Shown: in pieces, positions 36,137-42,662 of the stretch | Layout: the number at the start of each line of letters is the position of its first letter | How positions within the stretch are numbered: position 1 is the stretch's first letter | Assembly (NCBI RefSeq): GCF_022508225.1 | Contig: NZ_JAETXJ010000011.1 | Location: 1 to 64,000, forward strand | Direction of reading: 5' to 3' | DNA length: 64,000 nt | Source: Desulfovibrio sp. UIB00 | GTDB taxonomy: Bacteria; Desulfobacterota; Desulfovibrionia; Desulfovibrionales; Desulfovibrionaceae | Made by a program: the position numbers and the translations under genes | The notes under the pieces: generated by a model | Databases searched by the model: none | What the model saw: only the letters and a program-made list of their open reading frames with translations | What the model was told of the DNA's origin: nothing

Positions 36137-37186
36137 ATGACACAGCTTGTTTCTGACATCCGCATTTTGGACAATTTGCTGGCCCTTAACCTTAACGTCA
36201 GCTTGTGGTCTGCCCGCCGCAAAATGAGTCAGGAAGACCTGGGCGGCGCAGAACTGCCCCCCGAAGATCTGACCACGCTGGGCTCAAAGCGCATTGCCGA
36301 CCCGGAAAACCTCAAAGTATTCGGCACACTCAAGGCCCGCGCCTTCAACTACCTTGATCGGCACGGGGTACGGTTCATGTCTGGCTGGGCCATCCCCGAA
36401 GAAAAAGCCGGCGAAATCGTGCAGGAACTGCTTAACATCCGCACAGAATTCCAGAAAGAAAAGGAAACTTTTCTGGCAGGCTATGACCAAAATGTACAGA
36501 AATGGATTGAGAAGCACCATCAGTGGGGCGAAATTATCCGCAACTCCCTCGTGGGGCCTGACTATGTACGCGCCCGCATGGATTTCCGCTGGCAGCTGTA
36601 TAAGGTCGCCCCGCTTGAGCAGCACACAGACAACACTGCTGTGCTGGAAGCCGGTCTGGCGGAAGAGGTACAGGGCCTCGGCGGCACCCTGTTTGATGAG
36701 GTGGCCAAGTCTGCTAACGATATCTGGCGCAGGGTTTACCATGGCAAGACGGAGGTAACTCACAAGGCACTTTCGCCGTTGCGTACTCTGCATGCCAAGC
36801 TCACTGGTTTGTCTTTCGTAGAGCCGCATGTAGCCCCGGTGGCAGACATCATGCAGGCTGCACTACTGCGCATGCCCAAGAAGGGCAACATCACCGGCGC
36901 AGACCTTCTGCTGTTGCAGGGTCTGGTCTGCCTGCTTAAAGACAGTACGGCCCTTGTGGGCCACGCCCAAAAAGTTATTGAGGGCTACGGCCCGGCCTTA
37001 GTGCTGGATGCCCTGTTGACTGGTCCGGGCGTTATCCATGAATCGGACGGCCCTGCTGGACAGATGGATGGCACCGTGGATGGCACCGTGGATGGAGAAA
37101 TGGACGATGAGCCCATCCTATCTGAGATTCCCTTGCCAGATAGCCCTTTGCCGCATCCTGCCATCCCCAGCCTGGGCCTGTGGTGA
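36137..37186 (+). CDS. DUF3150-like protein
   Basis: A 349-residue, mostly helical protein between the AAA+ and VWA genes, nine bases after the former. It begins LVSDIRILDNLLALNLNVSLWSARRKM, contains ARAFNYLDRHGVRFMSGWAIPEEKA, and resembles DUF3150 proteins, which often accompany CobS-like ATPases in phages and integrative elements. The acidic tail holds a short tandem repeat (two copies of a 12-base unit, MDGTVDGTVDGEMDD). No catalytic motif is evident; it may be an adaptor or substrate of the AAA+/VWA pair. The stop is five bases before the VWA start. Confidence 0.75.
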   Translation: MTQLVSDIRILDNLLALNLNVSLWSARRKMSQEDLGGAELPPEDLTTLGSKRIADPENLKVFGTLKARAFNYLDRHGVRFMSGWAIPEEKAGEIVQELLNIRTEFQKEKETFLAGYDQNVQKWIEKHHQWGEIIRNSLVGPDYVRARMDFRWQLYKVAPLEQHTDNTAVLEAGLAEEVQGLGGTLFDEVAKSANDIWRRVYHGKTEVTHKALSPLRTLHAKLTGLSFVEPHVAPVADIMQAALLRMPKKGNITGADLLLLQGLVCLLKDSTALVGHAQKVIEGYGPALVLDALLTGPGVIHESDGPAGQMDGTVDGTVDGEMDDEPILSEIPLPDSPLPHPAIPSLGLW

Positions 37187-37190
37187 CGTT

Positions 37191-38816
37191 ATGATACGTA
37201 CAAAAGATGTACTCAACTGCCTGCCCATGCTGGCGTCCATCCTTGGTGACCGTTATGGAGTGCAGGTTCGTATTGGCGGCAAGGAAGCCTGCACCAACGG
37301 TAGAGTTATCCATCTGCCATCTTTGCCCATTGATTGTGAGCCGGAATTATTGGCTCTGGCCAAGGGGTTCACAGACCATGAGGCTGCCCATATACGGCAC
37401 ACAGATTTTAGCGTGCTGAAAGCGGCAAACCTTGATCCAGTGACCTTCAATTTGTTCAACTGTCTTGAAGATTGGCGCGTTGAAAAAATGCTGTCAGGCA
37501 TTTTTCCAGGCTGCCGGAGAAACCTGAACTGGTTGATACGACGATTCTTTGTAGAGCAAGCACAGCCGAGGGCCGGGGACGATTCCCCGGCCCTTGCTGT
37601 TTTGGACTATGTGCTGTTGACCGTGCGAGCCTGGGATGTGGATGCGGTGACCCCGGCACGCCAACATGCGGCAAGCATCGTGGAGCAGCACTTCCCCAGC
37701 TTGAAAGAGGCCCTGGATGCCATCTTGGTCAAGGTCTACATCCATTGCCCAGATACAGCAGCGGCAGTCGAATACGCTCGACAAATTGCCATATGCGTCA
37801 AACAGTGGGAACCACCTCAGCCAACTGCAACCAGCGAAGGGATGAATAATAATGGTCAGGGAGCCACACCAAGGGCGACAGGGGAAGCCAACGATTCTGC
37901 CACACAAATCAACCAGCAATCTGAACCGGTCCAACTGCCGAGTGCTTTACCGCTCAAAGCCTTGTTTCATGCAGAGGCGCAGGATCTCCCCCAACATCTC
38001 GGCGAAATCATGTCGATTGAGCTTGCCAATAGCAGCGCAGAATCCGCTGGTGACGCACTGACCGTGGCCGTGGAAGGCACCCGACATGCAGCCCCCTTGC
38101 CAGCAGAGCAAAAGCTGCAAGCGTTACAGGCCAGCATTGCCCTACGCACTCGCCTTCAGGGATTACTGCAGGTGCAAACCCAGAGGCGTTGCAGCATCGG
38201 GCGCAGAGGGACTCTGCACGCTAATTCACTTTATCGTCTGCAGGTTGGCAATGCTCGTGTTTTCCAAAAGGAGTCTGTGCAATTGGGCCTCAATACGGCT
38301 GTCCACGTCCTGCTGGACGTAAGTGGCAGCATGGCTGGCGCACCGATTAATCTTGCCAATCGGGCATGCTTTGCCGTGGCAACGGCGCTGAGCCATATCC
38401 GTGGCGTGAACCCTGCAGTAACAGCCTTTCCCGAAGTCACGGAAACCAATTCAGTATTCCCCATCATGCGACACGGGCAGGCCGTGCCAGACATGTTCGA
38501 CATTCGGGCTTCTGGAGGGACTCCCCTAGCTGGGGCCGTGTGGTGGGTTCTGCAAACCATGCTGCCCCTCAAGGAACAGCGCAAGATGATTCTGGTTATC
38601 ACTGACGGCATGCCGGACAACCCGCTCGCTGCAAACAATGCCATAGGGGTGGCCCAAAAACTTGGCTTTGAAGTTTACGGCCTGGGCATGCGAGATGAAC
38701 ACATCACACGTCTGCTGCCGCACACCAGCAGAGTACTCAACGACTTGCCCGATCTGGTGCCTGCAATGTTTACCATACTGCAGGTTGCATTACTAAAAGG
38801 AGTGAAGAATGGCTGA
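37191..38816 (+). CDS. CobT-like VWA-domain protein
   Basis: The start is the ATG after the upstream stop (MIRTKDVLNCLPML), giving 541 residues; a longer frame into the DUF3150 gene is a shadow. The N-terminal ~190 residues contain a KGFTDHEAAHIRHTDF segment resembling an HExxH-like metal site (HEAAH) and LEDWRVEKMLSGIFPG, typical of CobT-type proteins. An acidic/Gln-rich linker follows. The C-terminal VWA domain has a complete MIDAS: Asp376-x-Ser-x-Ser (LLDVSGSMAG), a SGGTPLAGAV threonine loop and VITDGMPDNP. This is the metal-dependent partner of the AAA+ ring encoded two genes before. Confidence 0.85.
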   Translation: MIRTKDVLNCLPMLASILGDRYGVQVRIGGKEACTNGRVIHLPSLPIDCEPELLALAKGFTDHEAAHIRHTDFSVLKAANLDPVTFNLFNCLEDWRVEKMLSGIFPGCRRNLNWLIRRFFVEQAQPRAGDDSPALAVLDYVLLTVRAWDVDAVTPARQHAASIVEQHFPSLKEALDAILVKVYIHCPDTAAAVEYARQIAICVKQWEPPQPTATSEGMNNNGQGATPRATGEANDSATQINQQSEPVQLPSALPLKALFHAEAQDLPQHLGEIMSIELANSSAESAGDALTVAVEGTRHAAPLPAEQKLQALQASIALRTRLQGLLQVQTQRRCSIGRRGTLHANSLYRLQVGNARVFQKESVQLGLNTAVHVLLDVSGSMAGAPINLANRACFAVATALSHIRGVNPAVTAFPEVTETNSVFPIMRHGQAVPDMFDIRASGGTPLAGAVWWVLQTMLPLKEQRKMILVITDGMPDNPLAANNAIGVAQKLGFEVYGLGMRDEHITRLLPHTSRVLNDLPDLVPAMFTILQVALLKGVKNG

Positions 38817-38916
38817 AAATAACTCTGCTATTGGGCTTGATGCCTCAGCTTGGCTAGTTATTGCAATAGCGGTACTAAAAGCCGTCAAAGCGATCTTGGA
38901 TGAAGTTTCAGATTAA
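38809..38916 (+). CDS. Hydrophobic 35-residue peptide
   Basis: A small gene overlapping the last eight bases of the VWA gene. AAGGAG lies six bases before its ATG, inside the VWA coding sequence, so translation is probably coupled. The peptide has a polar start (MAENNSAIGLDAS), a hydrophobic or amphipathic core (AWLVIAIAVLKAVKAIL) and an acidic end (DEVSD). It could be a single membrane helix, a type I toxin-like peptide or the effector of the cassette. I know no family for it. Confidence 0.6.
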   Translation: MAENNSAIGLDASAWLVIAIAVLKAVKAILDEVSD

Positions 38917-38920
38917 AATA

Positions 38921-38951
38921 AATAGTGGGCAGGTACTCCCTGCTCACTATT
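38921..38951 (+). terminator. Hairpin after the VWA cassette
   Basis: AATAGTGGGCAGG pairs with CCTGCTCACTATT with one mismatch around a short loop, five bases after the stop codon of the 35-residue peptide. There is no long T run, so it is a weak terminator or an mRNA-end stabiliser. Confidence 0.5.
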
Positions 38952-39267
38952 CAATTATGGACTAGATATGAAATTAAGATCAATACAAGATTTAATATAG
39001 CCCATGGATAGATCATGTTATATTTTCATCACACTACGACATAAGACGAATACCACAACATAGGAAATTAACAGATATAATACTACAACGATTAGGAAGA
39101 GAATTTTATCCAATAGTTTTTTAACAACCAACTAATTAACCAGAAGTTTTTTTAAAAAATTCAGTACTCTTGATGATAGCAAACTTCCCTGCCATGTTTT
39201 GTGTAGCTGATATCGTGGGTCGAAGGATGTGATCATAACTTTTATTACGCAGCAAAGACTTTCAGCA

Positions 39268-39291
39268 AAAAGGTTGGAAATAGGGTTGGAA
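39268..39291. repeat. Right copy of the 24-bp subterminal repeat
   Basis: The two GGTTGGAA units recur here with one mismatch to the left copy, in the same orientation, 45 bases inside the right attachment repeat. Confidence 0.55.
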
Positions 39292-39331
39292 AAAACAAAA
39301 GGCACTTGCAGCGCATAACCGCAAGTGCCTG
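39291..39331 (-). terminator. Terminator of tRNA-Glu
   Basis: Ten-base arms (AGGCACTTGC/GCAAGTGCCT) around an 11-base loop, followed on the minus strand by TTTTGTTTTTT. It sits directly beyond the 3' end of the intact tRNA-Glu, on the island side, so the island brought its own terminator. Confidence 0.8.
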
Positions 39332-39339
39332 ATTTAATT

Positions 39340-39415
39340 TGGCGTCACCAACGGGATTTGAACCCGTCTTAACGGCTTGAGAGGCCGCCGTCCTAACCGG
39401 ATAGACGATGGTGAC
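39340..39415 (-). tRNA. tRNA-Glu(CUC)
   Basis: A complete 76-base cloverleaf including encoded CCA. Read on the minus strand it starts GTCACCA, pairs with TGGTGAC at the end, has a D-loop with GGTTAGGAC, an anticodon loop CTCTCAA (anticodon CUC, decoding GAG) and the T-arm GGGTTCAAATCCC. It closely follows the pattern of bacterial tRNA-Glu. Its 3' part is duplicated at the left border of the island, so the island reconstitutes the gene on integration. The tRNA stays functional. Confidence 0.93.
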
Positions 39416-39566
39416 AACGAGGAGTTAAATAAGGCTCTCAAGCCTTATTTGTCAAGCAGTTCATACACAGGGCAGTAAAATCAGCCGTTGCCGTACCTGC
39501 GTCCAAGGTGCTAGGTATGGAGTTGCCGCTGGCGGCGGCCCAAATCTGAAGGAAGGAGCAGCCCTC

Positions 39567-40952
39567 ATGAAATCTCGTCTTCACCTTCCCCTGCTTATCG
39601 CCTGTTTTGCCTTGTTGGCCGCATGCGGCGGCAAGGTGATCCCCACGCGCGATGGTGACATGCCCACATGGATGGGAACCCTGGAAGACCTCCGGCGCTA
39701 CCCGCAAAATCTGGACGTGTACGCCAAGGCCGCCGGAGAGGACAAACTGCTTGTTTCTCCTGCCGAGCAGGCCAATCAGGCGGCCAGATTTATGCGCATC
39801 ACCTTTGGCCCGTGGGAAATGACCAAGACCTCAATCCGCAAGCGTGATGTGGCCGTGCTCTTCAACAAGGCACGCGGCTACAAAATTGGCGATGTGCGCT
39901 GGACGCAGCCGGAATGGGATGCCATGAGCGCCAACGCGGCTCTGGGTTCCTACCCTTCGCGCAGCCAGGCAGCCATAACCGTGCGCAACGCGAACCTGCG
40001 CGAACTGCCCACCAATGAGGCGCGTTTTTCCGAGCCCACGCCAAATCCCAAGGCCAATCCCTTTGATTATTTTCAGTATTCCCTGCTACCCGTGGGCACA
40101 CCGGTACTTATCGCGCACACAAGCCGCGATGGCCGCTGGCACTATGTGGAATGCCCCGTGGCTGGCGGCTGGGTGGCGGACGAAGATCTGGCCCCTGTCA
40201 GCGCTGAATTCAGATACATGTACCGCAACAGCACATTTGCGGCCCTTGTGCGCGACAGGGTGAACATTGTTACGCCAACAGGTTCCATACTAGCCAACAT
40301 CGGCGCATTGCTGCCCATGCGTAGCGGATACTCTTCGCCTGCGGACGCCGGTTCCGGCGGTCAGGCCGCAATCGAACTGCTTGTGCCCACACGCGGTGGG
40401 GACGGCATGGCTCAACTGACCCCGGTGTCGCTTACCACGGCAGACGCCGCTCCGTGGCCCATGCGCATGACCCCTGGCAATGTGGCCAAGGTGGGCAATT
40501 TCATGATCGGCCAACCCTACGGATGGGGCGGCATGTTTGGCGACAGGGATTGCTCTGCTCTCACGCGCGAACTGTTCACGCCCTTTGGCATCTGGCTGCC
40601 GCGCAACTCCGTGGCGCAAGCGCGCACAGGCGCGGTCAACATGCTTGAAGGCATGACGACGGCGGAAAAAGAAGAACAGATTATGCGCAACGGCGTTCCC
40701 TTCCTCAGCCTTGTGGGCATGCGCGGGCACATCATGCTGTATGTGGGCAAGTATAATGGCCGCCCCGCCATTTTCCACAATGTATGGGGCGTGCGCACAG
40801 TTGAGGGCAGCGACACTGATGGCCGCTTTGTCATCGGCAGGGCCGTTGTCACCTCCATCACCCCCGGCGCCGAGCTGAAAAACCTTTACCGTACAACGAC
40901 GTTTGCCGACAGGCTCCGCACGTTGAGCACTCCGGCGGATACCCTTCAGTGA
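39567..40952 (+). CDS. NlpC/P60 peptidoglycan endopeptidase lipoprotein with SH3 domains
   Basis: A 461-residue lipoprotein: signal peptide LLIACFALLAAC with Cys lipidation. An N-terminal NlpC/P60-associated region is followed by two SH3-like segments (AITVRNANLRELPT, then WHYVECPVAGGWVADEDLA). The C-terminal NlpC/P60 domain has the full triad: Cys329 (GDRDCSALTRELF), His388 (MRGHIMLYVG) and His404 (AIFHNVWG). The layout equals that of a structurally characterised Desulfovibrio vulgaris enzyme, as I recall. It is expected to cut the gamma-D-Glu to diamino-acid bond in stem peptides in the periplasm. The next gene overlaps its stop codon (GTGA), suggesting an operon. Confidence 0.9.
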   Translation: MKSRLHLPLLIACFALLAACGGKVIPTRDGDMPTWMGTLEDLRRYPQNLDVYAKAAGEDKLLVSPAEQANQAARFMRITFGPWEMTKTSIRKRDVAVLFNKARGYKIGDVRWTQPEWDAMSANAALGSYPSRSQAAITVRNANLRELPTNEARFSEPTPNPKANPFDYFQYSLLPVGTPVLIAHTSRDGRWHYVECPVAGGWVADEDLAPVSAEFRYMYRNSTFAALVRDRVNIVTPTGSILANIGALLPMRSGYSSPADAGSGGQAAIELLVPTRGGDGMAQLTPVSLTTADAAPWPMRMTPGNVAKVGNFMIGQPYGWGGMFGDRDCSALTRELFTPFGIWLPRNSVAQARTGAVNMLEGMTTAEKEEQIMRNGVPFLSLVGMRGHIMLYVGKYNGRPAIFHNVWGVRTVEGSDTDGRFVIGRAVVTSITPGAELKNLYRTTTFADRLRTLSTPADTLQ

Positions 40953-42523
40953 CAGAACTGCGCCATACAACAACAGCCGAAGATGCGGGCCAGCGGCTGG
41001 ATCGCGTGCTACATCAGGTTGCCCCCGAGATGTCGCGGGCAGCGTTGCAAAAAGCTGTTCAGGCCGGGCACTGCCAGGTGGACGGTCTGCCGGAACCCCG
41101 CGTAAATGCTAAGATGAGGGCCGGACAGACAATCACGCTACGCCTGCCGGAGACCTCCACGACCTTGCAGGCGGAGGAAGGACACCTCGAGCTGCTCTGG
41201 CAGGACGAACACATGGTTGTGTGCAACAAGCCTGCGGGCCTGACGGTGCACCCCTGCCCTTCCTGCCCGGAGCAGACCCTGGTGCAACGCCTGCTGGGGC
41301 GCTTTCCGCAACTGGGCAGGATTGAAGGGCAGCGCCCCGGCATAGTGCACCGGCTGGACAAAGACACGAGCGGCATCCTGCTGGTGGCCCTGACAGAGCA
41401 GGATCGCCTTGTACTCAGCGAGGCCTTTGCCCAGAGGGAAGTACATAAGGAATATCTGGCCCTTGTGAGTGGTAGGCCTCCCGCTGCGGGTGAATGCCGC
41501 GAACCCATTGGCCGCCACCCCACAGCCAAGGTCAAGATGGCCATTGTGCCGGAATCGCGCGGCGGGCGCGCAGCCCATACGGAGTGGAAAACCCTGTGGA
41601 CAGCGCCCGACAGGCGTTTCTCCTTGCTTGCCGTGCGCATCCATACCGGGCGCACGCATCAGATACGCGTACACATGACCCACCTTGGGCATCCCCTGCT
41701 TGGCGACAGGCTCTATGCGCCCAAAGCAGTGCAGGCCCTCGCCCCGCGCCAGATGCTGCACGCATGGCGCATCAGCTTCATCCACCCGGCCACGGGCGCG
41801 GCCATGAATTTTGCCTGCCCGCCGCCGGACGACATGCTCATGGCTGCACTTCAGGGCTGCCGCCGCATGCGCCGCGTGGTGGTAACGGGCAATCCCGGCA
41901 GCGGCAAATCTGCCTTTTCCCAATGCCTGGCCGATATGGCCGTGCCAGTGTTCAGCGCCGATGCAACGGTTGCCGCCCTGTACGCCCCCCGAGGGGAGGC
42001 TGCGCAATGGATCGGACAGATCGGCGGCAGCGCCCTGCTTACTCCAGCAGGCGCCGTGGATAAAACCGCGCTGCTTGAGGCCATGCGCGCCAACCCCGTG
42101 CTGCGCCGCGAGGTGGAAAACATGGTGCACAGCCTGACGCACAAGGCGCTGGAAGCATTCTGGATACAGCAGGAATCTCTGGGCATGCCGCTGGCCGTGG
42201 CCGAGGTGCCCCTGTATTTTGAAACAGGCTGGCAAAACAGCTTTTCACCAGCACCGCACGTTGTCGGGGTGCGCTGCGCCATACCCCTGCGCGCACAGCG
42301 CATAGAAGCGAACCGTGGCTGGACGCAAGACAAGCTGAAAGCTATTGAAGGCTGGCAATGGACGCAAGACCGCAAAATGGCCGCCTGCAACACCGTTGTG
42401 GATAATGAAGGTACGCTGGAAGCGTTATGCGCCCAGGCCCAGGAATTTTTGACAAGCATGCGCACTCAGGATCAGAAGGATGAACAGGCCCTTGCGCTGC
42501 ACCTCGCAAGACTGTGGCAGTAA
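40949..42523 (+). CDS. coaE: RluA-type pseudouridine synthase fused to dephospho-CoA kinase
   Basis: A 524-residue fusion. Residues 1-70 form an S4 RNA-binding domain (QRLDRVLHQVAPEMSRAALQKAV). Residues ~80-300 are an RluA/RluD pseudouridine synthase with catalytic Asp137 (HRLDKDTSGILL) and RIHTGRTHQIRVHMTHLGHPLLGD. From about residue 310 a CoaE domain begins, with P-loop residues 314-321 (GNPGSGKS), FSADATVAALY and LAVAEVPLYFETGW. The first part modifies uridines in 23S rRNA; the second phosphorylates dephospho-CoA in the last step of CoA synthesis. The GTG start overlaps the upstream stop. No separate CoaE is visible in the window, so this is probably the functional one. Confidence 0.9.
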   Translation: MTELRHTTTAEDAGQRLDRVLHQVAPEMSRAALQKAVQAGHCQVDGLPEPRVNAKMRAGQTITLRLPETSTTLQAEEGHLELLWQDEHMVVCNKPAGLTVHPCPSCPEQTLVQRLLGRFPQLGRIEGQRPGIVHRLDKDTSGILLVALTEQDRLVLSEAFAQREVHKEYLALVSGRPPAAGECREPIGRHPTAKVKMAIVPESRGGRAAHTEWKTLWTAPDRRFSLLAVRIHTGRTHQIRVHMTHLGHPLLGDRLYAPKAVQALAPRQMLHAWRISFIHPATGAAMNFACPPPDDMLMAALQGCRRMRRVVVTGNPGSGKSAFSQCLADMAVPVFSADATVAALYAPRGEAAQWIGQIGGSALLTPAGAVDKTALLEAMRANPVLRREVENMVHSLTHKALEAFWIQQESLGMPLAVAEVPLYFETGWQNSFSPAPHVVGVRCAIPLRAQRIEANRGWTQDKLKAIEGWQWTQDRKMAACNTVVDNEGTLEALCAQAQEFLTSMRTQDQKDEQALALHLARLWQ

Positions 42524-42588
42524 CTACTGGAGTCAGATACTGTCTATCCACTCAAGTTCCATGAGTTTTTCACCTAATTTGTCATTTC

Positions 42589-42618
42589 TTGACACAATTC
42601 GCGGTATTCGCGTATAGG
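42589..42618 (+). promoter_or_regulatory. Sigma-70-like promoter of the hybrid kinase gene
   Basis: TTGACA and TATAGG are separated by 18 bases, 45 bases before the kinase start codon, in an otherwise noncoding 140-base gap. The match is good for both boxes; the spacing is one base over the optimum. Confidence 0.5.
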
Positions 42619-42662
42619 CTATCTTTAAATTTTCAGACCAAAAGCATCCGTTGAAGCAAAAC

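Larger units (their letters stand above)
38917..39335. other. Right end of the island
   Basis: AT-rich and without a gene I can support. It contains a hairpin after the small peptide gene, the right copy of the 24-bp subterminal repeat, and the terminator of tRNA-Glu. Confidence 0.5.
14049..39388. mobile_element. Integrative genomic island (25.3 kb) in tRNA-Glu(CUC)
   Basis: Delimited by a 53-bp direct repeat that is the 3' part of a tRNA-Glu gene; the full tRNA lies at the right border. Inside the left border is a tyrosine recombinase, followed by an AlpA-like regulator, a DUF3987 primase-type protein and a Gp2/YagK-like replication protein. Cargo covers signalling, efflux, a bile-acid-hydrolase-like enzyme and an AAA+/VWA cassette. 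No conjugation genes, relaxase/coupling protein or phage structural genes are visible, so it resembles a satellite or mobilisable element rather than a complete ICE or prophage. Confidence 0.82.

Noticed and set aside
37067..37090. Short tandem repeat (12-base unit, two copies) in the DUF3150 gene, considered as a repeat array
   Set aside because: Only two copies, in frame, encoding an acidic tail; not a CRISPR or a regulatory array. No CRISPR was seen anywhere in the window.
37038..37190. Longer N-terminus for the VWA protein reaching into the DUF3150 gene
   Set aside because: It would overlap the upstream gene by about 150 bases; the ATG just after the DUF3150 stop gives the conserved beginning.
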